Source: JAHEGP01 sp963792875
GTDB taxonomy: Bacteria; Pseudomonadota; Gammaproteobacteria; Pseudomonadales; JAHEGP01
DNA length: 64,000 nucleotides
Assembly: GCA_963792875.1 (NCBI GenBank)
Contig: CAWBXV010000002.1
Location: 558,001 to 622,000 of the forward strand
Direction: 5' to 3'
Numbering within the stretch: position 1 is the first letter of the stretch; each line of letters begins with the position of its first letter. The notes under the pieces were generated by a model that did no database searches, was not told the DNA's origin, and worked only from the letters and a program-made list of their open reading frames with translations. Shown here one piece after another: positions 28,302 through 36,519 of this stretch. The position numbers and the translations under genes are program-made.

Positions 28302-28331
28302 TTGCCGGGCGGGCGCCAAGAGTGGTACATT
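28302..28331 (+). promoter_or_regulatory. Candidate promoter upstream of the fused metal transporter
   Basis: TTGCCG (28302-28307) and TACATT (28326-28331) are 18 bp apart, each a four-of-six match to sigma70 consensus. It sits in the 149-bp gap after the DUF302 gene and would allow separate expression of the permease. Confidence 0.3.
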
Positions 28332-28405
28332 AGCGCCGCTTGCCCCTCCCTGCCTCCCCCCGAACCTGCGGCCTTGAAGCGGCCAACCTGCAAGGTGATC
28401 CCGCC

Positions 28406-30181
28406 GTGATTTTCCTGGTCATCAGTTTTCTGCCGCTGATCGCGGCACCATTCGTGTACCACTTCTGCGCCCGCCGGCCATCGATGATGCGCTTTCTGGA
28501 CGGCTTTATCTTTGCCGCCGTGGGCGGGCTGCTGCTGGCGGGGGTGCTGCCCGACGCCTTCGCCGATGGCGGCTGGCGCGTGGCGATATTTCTGCTGCTG
28601 GGGCTCGTCCTGCCGGTACTGTCCGAGCGCATACTGCACCACGAGCGCCGGGTGCACCGGGCCGCGCTGGTGCTGGGCCTGAGCGGACTGGTGCTGCACG
28701 CGATCACCGACGGCGCCGCGCTGACCCAGGGGCACGACGATCTCGAAACGGGTATGCTGCTCAGCTTCAGCGTGCTGCTGCACCGCCTGCCGATCGCCCT
28801 GACCCTCTGGTGGCTCACCTACCCGCAGTTCGGCGCGGCCGCCGGCGCCGCCATGCTGGCGCTGATCGGCGCCAGCACGACCCTGGGCTACGCCCTGGGC
28901 CAGGAAGTGCTGGCGCCCATGAGCAGCCATGGGCTGGCGTTTTTTCAGGCCTTCGTCGCCGGTTCCCTCATGCACGTGCTGGTGCACCGCCCGCATGCCC
29001 GCGGCAGCTGCGATCACGGCGAGCCCTCCCACTGGTCCGAAGGCATGGGCAATCTGCTGGGTATCGCCCTGGTCGTCTACCTCGCCGCGCACCACGCCAC
29101 CGACCCCGAACACGGCTGGCTGGCGCAGACCGGCCGGGCGCTGCTGGGCCTGAGCCTCGAGAGTGCGCCGGCCTTGCTGCTCGCCTACCTGATCGCCGGC
29201 ATCGCCGTCAGCCTGATGCCCGCTGCCTACGTCGGCTGGCTGCGGTCCGGCGGACCCTGGCGGCAGGCGCTGCGCGGCGTGGCGGTCGGCCTGCCGCTGC
29301 CCGTCTGTTCCTGCGGCGTGGTGCCGCTCTATGCCACACTGATCAAACAGGGCGCTCCCGCGACCGCGGCCATGGCCTTCCTGATCGCCACGCCGGAGCT
29401 GGGCATCGACGCGGTGCTGCTGTCACTGCCGCTGCTGGGCGCCGAGATGACCACCGTCCGCGTCGCGGCCGCGGTGCTGGTGGCGCTGGCCGTCGGCGTG
29501 CTGGTGGGCCGCCGCACGTCGCCACCGCCGGCGGCGCCTCCAGCGGGCTGCTGCAGCGGCGGCGACGCCACCCCCGCTGCGCCCTGGCACCACAGGCTCG
29601 GCGCCGGCCTGCGCTACGGTCTGGGTGAACTGGTCGACCATACGGGACCGTGGATCGTGGCCGGCCTGCTGATCGCCGCACTGGTGCAGCCGCTGCTGAC
29701 GCCGGGCATGTTCGCCGCGATTCCGGCCGGCCTGAGCGTCCCCGCGTTCGCCCTGCTGGGCATGCCGGTCTACGTCTGCGCCGCGGGGGCCACGCCGCTG
29801 GTCGCGGTGTTCCTCGCCAGCGGGGTTTCGCCCGGCGCGGCCCTGGCCTTTCTCATTACCGGACCGGCCACCAACCTGACCACCCTGGGCGTGCTGTCCG
29901 AGCTGCACGGCCGCCGCACCGCGCTCGCCTTCGGGGCGGTCACCTTCAGCGCCACCGTCGGGCTGGGCTACCTCACCGACGGCCTGCTGCGCGATTTTCA
30001 GCCGCTGGCGCTGCAGCTGGGCGAAGAGCACGCGTCGACGCTGCAGTGGCTGGCGCTGGCCGGCCTGGCGGCGCTGTATCTGTACTCGCTGCTGCGGCGC
30101 GGCGCCCGGGCGTTCCTGCTGGAGCTGTTCAGCCCGCGGGGCCTGTCGCAGCCGGCCCGGCACCAGCACTCACACCACTGA
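28406..30181 (+). CDS. Fused ZIP-like / SO_0444-type (DUF318) metal efflux permease
   Basis: A 591-residue integral membrane protein that appears to join two transporter types. Residues 1-235 have ZIP-family features: TM segments with HAITDG at 98-103 and HRLPIAL from 126, resembling the metal-site motifs of ZIP TM4 and TM5 but with one histidine lost. Residues 245-560 are a YraQ/ArsP-like permease with PVCSCGVVPLYATLIKQG (Cys301 and Cys303), FLIATPELGIDA and LITGPATNLTTLGVL. A Cys/Gly linker (AGCCSGG) and a His-rich tail (RHQHSHH) add soft-metal ligands. The SO_0444 family is associated with Cu/Zn efflux. I use GTG at 28406 with AAGGTGA seven bases upstream; a TTG at 28340 is less likely. 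It converges with the SulP gene. Confidence 0.82.
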   Translation: MIFLVISFLPLIAAPFVYHFCARRPSMMRFLDGFIFAAVGGLLLAGVLPDAFADGGWRVAIFLLLGLVLPVLSERILHHERRVHRAALVLGLSGLVLHAITDGAALTQGHDDLETGMLLSFSVLLHRLPIALTLWWLTYPQFGAAAGAAMLALIGASTTLGYALGQEVLAPMSSHGLAFFQAFVAGSLMHVLVHRPHARGSCDHGEPSHWSEGMGNLLGIALVVYLAAHHATDPEHGWLAQTGRALLGLSLESAPALLLAYLIAGIAVSLMPAAYVGWLRSGGPWRQALRGVAVGLPLPVCSCGVVPLYATLIKQGAPATAAMAFLIATPELGIDAVLLSLPLLGAEMTTVRVAAAVLVALAVGVLVGRRTSPPPAAPPAGCCSGGDATPAAPWHHRLGAGLRYGLGELVDHTGPWIVAGLLIAALVQPLLTPGMFAAIPAGLSVPAFALLGMPVYVCAAGATPLVAVFLASGVSPGAALAFLITGPATNLTTLGVLSELHGRRTALAFGAVTFSATVGLGYLTDGLLRDFQPLALQLGEEHASTLQWLALAGLAALYLYSLLRRGARAFLLELFSPRGLSQPARHQHSHH

Positions 30182-30200
30182 GCCCGGGCCGGGGCGCAAC

Positions 30201-31901
30201 TCAGCGCGCGGCGCTGGCGGCCGGATCGCCAAGCTGGGCGAGACTGTCGATCAGGCGCAGGCCGGCCGGGTCGTCGAGCAGGCCAAAGCGGCGCATCTTG
30301 GCCACCAGCCTCGGCTTGACGTGCAGCAGCGCGACGCCGACCTTGCGCGCCGCCAGCTCCTCGCCGATCGAGCCGATGTTGATCATGGCGGTGGCGTCCA
30401 GCAGGTTGACGTCGGCGAAATCCAGCACCACGGTATGGACGCCGTCGTCGATGGCGGAGATCACCTTGAGCGCCTTGTGGGCAGCCCCGAAGAACAACGG
30501 CCCGTCGATATCGTAGATGACCACTCCCGGACCCGCTCCCCGCTCGTGCTCGTGGCTGCCCGGCCTCAGCACGGCGGTACCGGTGAGCTCGGCCATGCGC
30601 CGGATGAACAGCACCGAGGCGAGCACCAGCCCGCCGGCCACGGCGACCTGCATGTCGATGACCACCGTGAGCAGAAAGCAGGTGAGAAACACCGCCGCGT
30701 CGGCGCGCGGGGCGCGCTTGAGAATGCGCCAGGCATGGTGCGCCTCGCTCATATTCCAGGCCACCATCATCAGCACCGCCGCCATGGCGGCCATGGGGAT
30801 GTAACCCAGCCAGCGCGCGAACAGCAGCATGGACAGCAGCACCACGACGCCGTGAATCACGGCGGCGAGCGGCGTGGTGGCCCCCGAGCGCACATTGGTG
30901 GCGGTGCGGGCGATGGCGGCCGTGGCGGGGATGCCGCCCAGAAACGCCACGGCGATATTCCCCAGCCCCTGCCCGATCAGTTCGCCATCGGGGTCGTGGC
31001 GGAAGCCGCTCATGCCATCGGCTACCACGGCGCACAGCAGTGACTCCAGCGCGCCCAGGACGGCGATGGAAAACGCCGCCCCCAGCAGGATGCGGATCAG
31101 CTCCAGCGACAGCCCCAGCGGCTGGCCGTCGGGGCCGGGCTGGTCCCAGGGCATGATCAGCTCCGGCGCCAGCGGCGGAATGCCGGCGCCGGTGGCGCCG
31201 TCGATGGCATAGCTGAAGCGCGAGGCGATCGTCTCGATCGGCGGCGCCAGCGCGCTGGCATTGAGCGCGGCCGCCACGAACGCGCCCACCAGCAGCGCCA
31301 CCAGGTAGGACGGGATGCGCGAGTGCAGCCGCTTCCACCCCACCAGCACGGCCAGGGTCAGCGCGCCGATGGCGCACTCCTGCCACTGGAAGCCCGGCAG
31401 GGCCCTGACCAGCAGCAGCGCGCTCTCGACGAAGTGCACCGCCTCGCCCTGGGGTTTGAGCCCCAGAAAGTCCTTGAGCTGCAGAAACGCGATCACCACG
31501 CCGATGCCCGAGGTGAAGCCGATGATCACCGGGTAGGGCACGATGCGGATCAGGCGGCCCAGGCGGGTGAGCCCGAACAGGATCAGCATCACCCCGGCCA
31601 TGGCGCCGCTGAGCAGCAGTCCGCCGAGGCCGAACTGGTGCACCACCGGCAGCAGCACGACCACGAAGGCGGCCGTGGGGCCGGAGATGTTGACCCGCGA
31701 CCCGCCGGTCAGCGCGATCACGATGCCGCCGACGATAGCGGTGTAGAGGCCGTGCTGAGGCGCGACGCCGCTGGCGATGGCGAGCCCCATCGACAACGGC
31801 AGCGCGACGATGCCGACCGTCAGACCCGCCAGCAGGTTGACCCGCAGCGAGGGCAGCAGCGAGCGATCGGCGATGGACTGGCGCAGGGCGGCGAAGATCA
31901 T
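30201..31901 (-). CDS. SulP-family anion transporter with C-terminal STAS domain
   Basis: A 566-residue SLC26/SulP transporter moving sulfate, bicarbonate or C4-dicarboxylates across the inner membrane. The N-terminal repeat begins LLAGLTVGIVALPLSMGLAI, and NISGPTAAFVVVLLPVV is the family signature. The STAS domain occupies about residues 455-555 (VVIYDIDGPLFFGAAHKAL, then VVLDFADVNLLDATAM). The DauA/YchM subgroup is a reasonable match, but the transported anion cannot be assigned. The ATG is at 31901. It is monocistronic, with 20 bp between its stop and the convergent permease stop. Confidence 0.92.
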   Translation of the reverse strand: MIFAALRQSIADRSLLPSLRVNLLAGLTVGIVALPLSMGLAIASGVAPQHGLYTAIVGGIVIALTGGSRVNISGPTAAFVVVLLPVVHQFGLGGLLLSGAMAGVMLILFGLTRLGRLIRIVPYPVIIGFTSGIGVVIAFLQLKDFLGLKPQGEAVHFVESALLLVRALPGFQWQECAIGALTLAVLVGWKRLHSRIPSYLVALLVGAFVAAALNASALAPPIETIASRFSYAIDGATGAGIPPLAPELIMPWDQPGPDGQPLGLSLELIRILLGAAFSIAVLGALESLLCAVVADGMSGFRHDPDGELIGQGLGNIAVAFLGGIPATAAIARTATNVRSGATTPLAAVIHGVVVLLSMLLFARWLGYIPMAAMAAVLMMVAWNMSEAHHAWRILKRAPRADAAVFLTCFLLTVVIDMQVAVAGGLVLASVLFIRRMAELTGTAVLRPGSHEHERGAGPGVVIYDIDGPLFFGAAHKALKVISAIDDGVHTVVLDFADVNLLDATAMINIGSIGEELAARKVGVALLHVKPRLVAKMRRFGLLDDPAGLRLIDSLAQLGDPAASAAR

Positions 31902-32114
31902 GCGGGCATTGCTCCGTTCAGGGTGAACGCTCCAGGGCGAGCGGCGGAGCCACTGCGACGGCCCCAGTCTAGCGCGATGCGCTCGACGCTGGCTATCCCC
32001 CCGCCGCGCGGCGACGGCCGCCAGCGCGCATCGGCAGCCGCACGCCGGCCTGCCATCACAAAAAATTCATCTGCCGGTCAGGGGCCTGTCATCTGCGTCG
32101 TCAAAATTACAGGT

Positions 32115-32654
32115 ATGGATACGACGACCTGGAAACTGCTGAGAAAAGTCCACCTGATCGATGTCAGGGCCTTCCTCGCCATCAATGCTTCGCCGCGCCA
32201 CCACGATCTCTGCCACGGTGCCCGGCTGGTGTCGCGCACGGGTGACGGCTGGCTCTACCCGCTGGCGCCGCTGCTGTGCCTGGGGGTCGAACCGGCGCTG
32301 GCGCAGGGGTTCTTCCTCGCCCTGGCCAGCGCCCTGCTGATCGAGCGCCTGCTCTACCTGGTGCTGAAAAAGGGTCTGCGGCGCAACCGGCCGCCCCAGG
32401 CAATCCCCGGCTTCCGCGCGCAGATCACGGCATCGGACGAGTTCAGCTTCCCCTCGGGGCACACCTCGGCCGCCTTCCTGTTCGCGAGCGTGTGCTGCTA
32501 CTGCTTCGGGCCGGGCTGCGCGCCACTGTTCCTGTGGGCGGCGGCCGTCGGCGCCTCGCGCGTGGTGCTGGGCGTGCACTTTCCCACCGACATCCTGGCC
32601 GGCGCCACGATGGGCTGCTCGGTGGCGCTGGCGATCTGTGGAGAACTGGCATGA
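32115..32654 (+). CDS. PAP2-family phosphatase (membrane)
   Basis: A 179-residue integral membrane lipid phosphatase. The three catalytic segments are present in order: KKGLRRNRP, FPSGHTSAAF, and SRVVLGVHFPTDILAG. Members dephosphorylate phosphatidic acid, phosphatidylglycerophosphate or undecaprenyl pyrophosphate. Only a weak AGG is seen before the ATG at 32115. The stop overlaps the start of the glycosyltransferase gene by 4 bp, so the substrate is plausibly a lipid carrier or glycolipid intermediate; that link is inference. Confidence 0.88.
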   Translation: MDTTTWKLLRKVHLIDVRAFLAINASPRHHDLCHGARLVSRTGDGWLYPLAPLLCLGVEPALAQGFFLALASALLIERLLYLVLKKGLRRNRPPQAIPGFRAQITASDEFSFPSGHTSAAFLFASVCCYCFGPGCAPLFLWAAAVGASRVVLGVHFPTDILAGATMGCSVALAICGELA

Positions 32655-33721
32655 GAATTCTGTACGGCGTGCAGGGAACGGGCAATGGCCACGTCTCCAG
32701 AGCGCGCGCCATGGCCCGCGCGCTGGCCGGACACCCCGGCATCAGGGTCGACTGGCTCTTTTCGGGGCGCCCCCGGGAGGGCTTCTTCGACATGGCGGTC
32801 TTTGGCGACTATCTGTGGCGGGAGGGGCTGTCCTTCGCAGTGCGCGGTGGACGCATCCATTCCTGGGCCACGGTGTGTCAGAGCCGGCCTCTCACGCTGA
32901 TCAGGGACATCCGCCAACTGCCCGTCGATCAGTACGACCTCATCGTCTCCGACTTCGAGCCGGTGACCGCCTGGGCCGGGCGGTTCGCGCGCAGGCGCGT
33001 GGTCGGCATCGGCCACCAGTACGCCTTCAAGCACGACATCCCGGTCGCCGGGCGCGATCCGATCGGCCGCCTGATCCTCGAGCACTTCGCCCCGGTCGCG
33101 CTGCCCGTTGGTCTGCACTGGCATCACTTCGGGCACAGCATCCTGCCGCCGATCGTCGATCTGGCGTCGGACCTGCGCTCGCAGCCTGGCAACGGCGACA
33201 TCGTGGTCTATCTGCCCTTCGAAGCGCCCGCCGACATCCTGCGCCTGCTCGCCAGCCAGCCCGGAACCCGCTTCGTCATGTACCACCCTGCCGCCCAGAA
33301 CGGCCAGATCGGCAACGTCGCCACCCGCCCGCCCTCGACCGTCGCCTTCAAGCAGGACCTGGCGCGCTGCAGCGGCGTCATCTGCAGCGCCGGCTTCGAG
33401 CTGATCGCGGAAGCGCTGAGCCTGGGCAAGCGGATTCTGGCCAAGCCGGTGGGCGGGCAGATGGAGCAGCTGTCGAACGCCAGGGCGCTGCGCGAGCTGC
33501 AATACGGCGAGGTGATGCCGCGCCTGGACCCCGCGCTGCTGGAGCGCTGGCTGGCCGCGCCGGGCCGGACCGTGCGCATCACCTGGCCCGACTCGGCGGG
33601 GGCGCTGGCCGCCTGGCTGGCCGATGGCTGCCAGCAAGGAGTCCCGACCCTGTCGGCCCGCCTGTGGCTCGATGCGGCCTGCAACCCGGTCAGCCACGCC
33701 CTCGCACCCTCCCCGGCCTGA
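32651..33721 (+). CDS. MJ1255/VC2487-type glycosyltransferase
   Basis: A 356-residue GT-B fold protein. It starts MRILYGVQGTGNGHVSRA, the glycine-rich N-terminal loop of the MJ1255/VC2487 family. The C-terminal donor site shows VICSAGFELIAEALSLGK and KPVGGQMEQLSNA, as in MurG-like and UDP-sugar transferases. The donor and acceptor are unknown. The ATGA overlap with the PAP2 gene fixes the start at 32651 and couples translation. The last 30 residues extend past the GT core with no recognised motif. No signal peptide or membrane segment is visible. Confidence 0.87.
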   Translation: MRILYGVQGTGNGHVSRARAMARALAGHPGIRVDWLFSGRPREGFFDMAVFGDYLWREGLSFAVRGGRIHSWATVCQSRPLTLIRDIRQLPVDQYDLIVSDFEPVTAWAGRFARRRVVGIGHQYAFKHDIPVAGRDPIGRLILEHFAPVALPVGLHWHHFGHSILPPIVDLASDLRSQPGNGDIVVYLPFEAPADILRLLASQPGTRFVMYHPAAQNGQIGNVATRPPSTVAFKQDLARCSGVICSAGFELIAEALSLGKRILAKPVGGQMEQLSNARALRELQYGEVMPRLDPALLERWLAAPGRTVRITWPDSAGALAAWLADGCQQGVPTLSARLWLDAACNPVSHALAPSPA

Positions 33722-33880
33722 GCGCCGCGCCGCGACTGCTCGACGTCACCGGTTGCCGGGCGAACGCCAGGCCCGCGCCCTGGCGGTCGCAACCGCCGCC
33801 AACCACCGCCCTCTTCCCGTCGCCCTGCCGCATGCTCTGGGCGGGTTGCCCGCGCCATCGCCACCCGGGTCAGCGCGCGG

Positions 33881-33920
33881 CTGTCATGTTCTTGTAACAA
33901 TTCGGTAACACCCTCGTTAC
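33881..33920 (+). promoter_or_regulatory. Tandem PhoB boxes upstream of pstS
   Basis: Four 7-bp half-sites lie at an exact 11-bp period: CTGTCAT (33881), TTGTAAC (33892), CGGTAAC (33903) and TCGTTAC (33914), with 4-bp spacers. This is two consecutive PhoB boxes. TACCTT at 33931-33936 follows after 10 bp, the spacing expected for the -10 of a PhoB-activated promoter. Phosphate-starvation induction of the pst operon is strongly supported. Confidence 0.92.
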
Positions 33921-34006
33921 ATGCGTCGACTACCTTGGCGGCTCACGTGGGCAGTACCCGACGTTCCGGGTCTGCCGCTTCACCCCTGCTACAGAGAGCC
34001 CTTGAT

Positions 34007-35053
34007 ATGCGCAAGACCCTCGTTTCAGTCTCGTTGGCCGGTCTGCTGGGATTCAGCACCGCCGGTCACGCCCGCGATTACATCACCATCGTCGGATCAT
34101 CGACGGTGTACCCCTTTGCCACCGTCGTCGCCGAAAACTTCGGCAGGGGCACGGCCTTCAAGACACCCAAGATCGAGTCCACCGGCACCGGCGGCGGCTT
34201 CAAATTGTTCTGCGCCGGCGTCGGCGTCGGGCATCCCGACATCACCAACGCCTCGCGCCGCATCAAACAGTCCGAAATCGACGATTGCGCAGCCCACGGC
34301 GTGACCGAGATCGTCGAGGCGACCATCGGCTTCGACGGCATCGTGCTTGCCAACTCCCGCAAGGCGCAGCCCATGGCGCTGTCCGCTCGGGACATCTTTC
34401 TGGCCCTGGCCAAGGTGGTGCCCAACCCCAAGGGGGGCGACGACCTGGTGCCCAACCCGTACCGGACCTGGAAGGACGTGAATCCCACCCTGCTCGCGAA
34501 CAGGATCGAGGTGATGGGACCGCCGCCGACCTCAGGTACGCGCGACGCCTTCGTCGAACTGGCGATGGAGGGCGGCTGCCAGACAATCCCCTCGATCAAG
34601 GCCGTCAAGGCACAGGACGAAGACCGCTTCAAGGCGATCTGCCACGGCCTGCGCGAAGATGGCGCCTATATCGAGGCGGGTGAGAACGACAACCTGATCG
34701 TGCAGAAGCTGGAGGCCAATCCCCGAGCTGTGGGCATCTTCGGCTTCAGCTTCCTCGATCAGAACATCGACCAGCTGCAGGGCGCCTCGGTGGGCGGTGT
34801 GGCGCCGACTTTCGAGAACATTGCAGACGGCTCCTATCCCGTGGCGCGTTCGCTCTATTACTACGTCAAGAAGGCCCACATCGGCAGCGTTCCCGGGATC
34901 GCTGAGTACAACGCCGAGTTCATGAGTGAGCGGGCCATCGGCGACGAGGGCTATCTCATCGACAAGGGCCTGATACCGATGCCGCCGCAGCAGCGCAAGC
35001 AGATGCAGTCGGCCGTGACCGGCCTCAAGCCGCTGCGGGGACTCGACAGCTGA
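34007..35053 (+). CDS. pstS: Phosphate ABC transporter substrate-binding protein
   Basis: A 348-residue periplasmic phosphate-binding protein. Signal peptide residues 1-23 (LVSVSLAGLLGFSTAGHA) precede the mature start RDYITIVGSSTVYPFA. Phosphate-contacting segments include GSSTVYP, ESTGTGGGFKLF and PPTSGTRDAF. It lies 86 bp downstream of the tandem PhoB boxes and 70 bp past the -10 candidate; GAGAG precedes the ATG. It is the first gene of pstSCAB-phoU. It belongs to the group with a long C-terminal region rather than the short E. coli type. Confidence 0.95.
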   Translation: MRKTLVSVSLAGLLGFSTAGHARDYITIVGSSTVYPFATVVAENFGRGTAFKTPKIESTGTGGGFKLFCAGVGVGHPDITNASRRIKQSEIDDCAAHGVTEIVEATIGFDGIVLANSRKAQPMALSARDIFLALAKVVPNPKGGDDLVPNPYRTWKDVNPTLLANRIEVMGPPPTSGTRDAFVELAMEGGCQTIPSIKAVKAQDEDRFKAICHGLREDGAYIEAGENDNLIVQKLEANPRAVGIFGFSFLDQNIDQLQGASVGGVAPTFENIADGSYPVARSLYYYVKKAHIGSVPGIAEYNAEFMSERAIGDEGYLIDKGLIPMPPQQRKQMQSAVTGLKPLRGLDS

Positions 35054-35078
35054 TCGCGCCACATCCCCCGTCCCAAGC

Positions 35079-35102
35079 GAGGACCGGCGCACGCCGGTCC
35101 TC
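35079..35102 (+). terminator. Strong hairpin between pstS and pstC (attenuator or mRNA stabiliser)
   Basis: A perfect 10-bp stem, GAGGACCGGC with GCCGGTCCTC, closes a GCAC loop. It is followed seven bases later by a short TTTT. It lies 26 bp after the pstS stop. Partial termination or protection of the pstS message would give more binding protein than permease. It is not a complete terminator by sequence. Confidence 0.5.
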
Positions 35103-35127
35103 ACCGTGCTTTTAAAGGTAGCCTGCC

Positions 35128-36519
35128 GTGTTCTCCTTCCCACAGATTGCCCTGGTACTGCTGGCCCTCAGTGTGGCTGGCTACTACGCGGGCCAGCGGC
35201 GCTCACTGCGCGTCGCCAGCCAGGCCGGCGGGCTGCAGAGCCTGCACTCGCTGCCCGGCTACTACGGCTGCTACGCGGCGCTGTGGACAGCGGTCCCGGC
35301 CCTGCTGCTGCTGCTCGCGTGGCTGCTGTGCCGCGATACCCTGCTGACCCGAGCGGTCATTCTGCTGCTGCCACCTGAGGCCCGGGGCCTGCCCGCGCCG
35401 CAGCTCAACCTGCTGATGAACGACGTGCGCAACCTCGCGCAAGGCAACATGGTATCGGGCGCGGTCACGCCCGCGCTGCAGGCCGCAGCGGACCACTACC
35501 AGCGGTTTGGGCGGCTTGCCCAGCAGGCGCTGCTGCTGGCCGTGGTCGCGCTGGCGCTTGGGGGCGCCGTCCTTGCCCGCAGCCGCATCTCTCCTGCGCT
35601 GCGCGCGCGCAACCGCGTGGAAGCCGCCGCCCGCACCGTTATGATCGGCTTTGCCTCGATCGCCATCCTCACCACGGTGGGCATCGTGCTGTCAGTGGTG
35701 TACGAGTCCTGGCTGTTCTTCCGCCAGGTACCGGCGGGGGAGTTCTTCCTCGGCACGGTGTGGAGCCCACAGACCGCGCTGCGCGCCGACCAGGTGGCGG
35801 CCGCCGGCAGCTTTGGCGCGATCCCCCTGTTCACCGGTACGCTGATGGTGTCAGCGATCGCCCTGCTGGTCGCGGTGCCGATCGGTCTGATGTCTGCGAT
35901 CTATCTCTCCGAATACGCCTCCCGCAGAACCCGGTCAGTGGCCAAACCCCTGCTGGAGATGCTGGCGGGCATCCCCACCGTGGTCTATGGCTTTTTTGCC
36001 GCGCTCACCATGGCGCCTCTGCTGCGCAGCCTGGGCGAGAGCATGGGCTTGACCGTGGCCTCGGAGAGCGCGCTGGCGGCCGGGCTCGTCATGGGCGTGA
36101 TGATCATCCCCTTTGTCTCCTCCCTGTCGGACGACGTCATCAACGCGGTCCCGCAGGACCTGCGCAATGGCTCCTACGCGCTTGGCGCCACCCGCTCCGA
36201 GACCGTCACCCGCGTCGTCCTCCGCGCGGCGCTGCCCGGCATCGTCGGCGGCGTGCTGCTGGCCGTCTCGCGGGCCATCGGCGAAACCATGATCGTGGTG
36301 ATGGCGGCGGGTCTGTCCGCCAATCTCACCGCCAACCCGCTGGACAGCGTGACCACCGTCACCGTGCAGATCGTCACGCTGCTGACCGGCGACCAGGAAT
36401 TCGACAGCGCCAAGACCCTGGCAGCCTTCGCCCTGGGCCTGACCCTGTTTGTGTTCACACTCGGCCTCAATCTGATAGCGCTGCACACCGTGCGGAAGTA
36501 CCGGGAACACTATGAATAG
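35128..36519 (+). CDS. pstC: Phosphate ABC transporter permease PstC
   Basis: A 463-residue inner-membrane permease. It is the long PstC type, with an extra N-terminal region of about 150 residues (three hydrophobic stretches, from FSFPQIALVLLALSVAGYY) before the core. The core carries the ABC-permease EAA-like loop (ALGATRSETVTRVVLRAALPG). The start is GTG at 35128 with AAAGG upstream. It overlaps pstA by 8 bp. It forms the membrane channel with PstA for high-affinity phosphate uptake. Confidence 0.93.
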   Translation: MFSFPQIALVLLALSVAGYYAGQRRSLRVASQAGGLQSLHSLPGYYGCYAALWTAVPALLLLLAWLLCRDTLLTRAVILLLPPEARGLPAPQLNLLMNDVRNLAQGNMVSGAVTPALQAAADHYQRFGRLAQQALLLAVVALALGGAVLARSRISPALRARNRVEAAARTVMIGFASIAILTTVGIVLSVVYESWLFFRQVPAGEFFLGTVWSPQTALRADQVAAAGSFGAIPLFTGTLMVSAIALLVAVPIGLMSAIYLSEYASRRTRSVAKPLLEMLAGIPTVVYGFFAALTMAPLLRSLGESMGLTVASESALAAGLVMGVMIIPFVSSLSDDVINAVPQDLRNGSYALGATRSETVTRVVLRAALPGIVGGVLLAVSRAIGETMIVVMAAGLSANLTANPLDSVTTVTVQIVTLLTGDQEFDSAKTLAAFALGLTLFVFTLGLNLIALHTVRKYREHYE

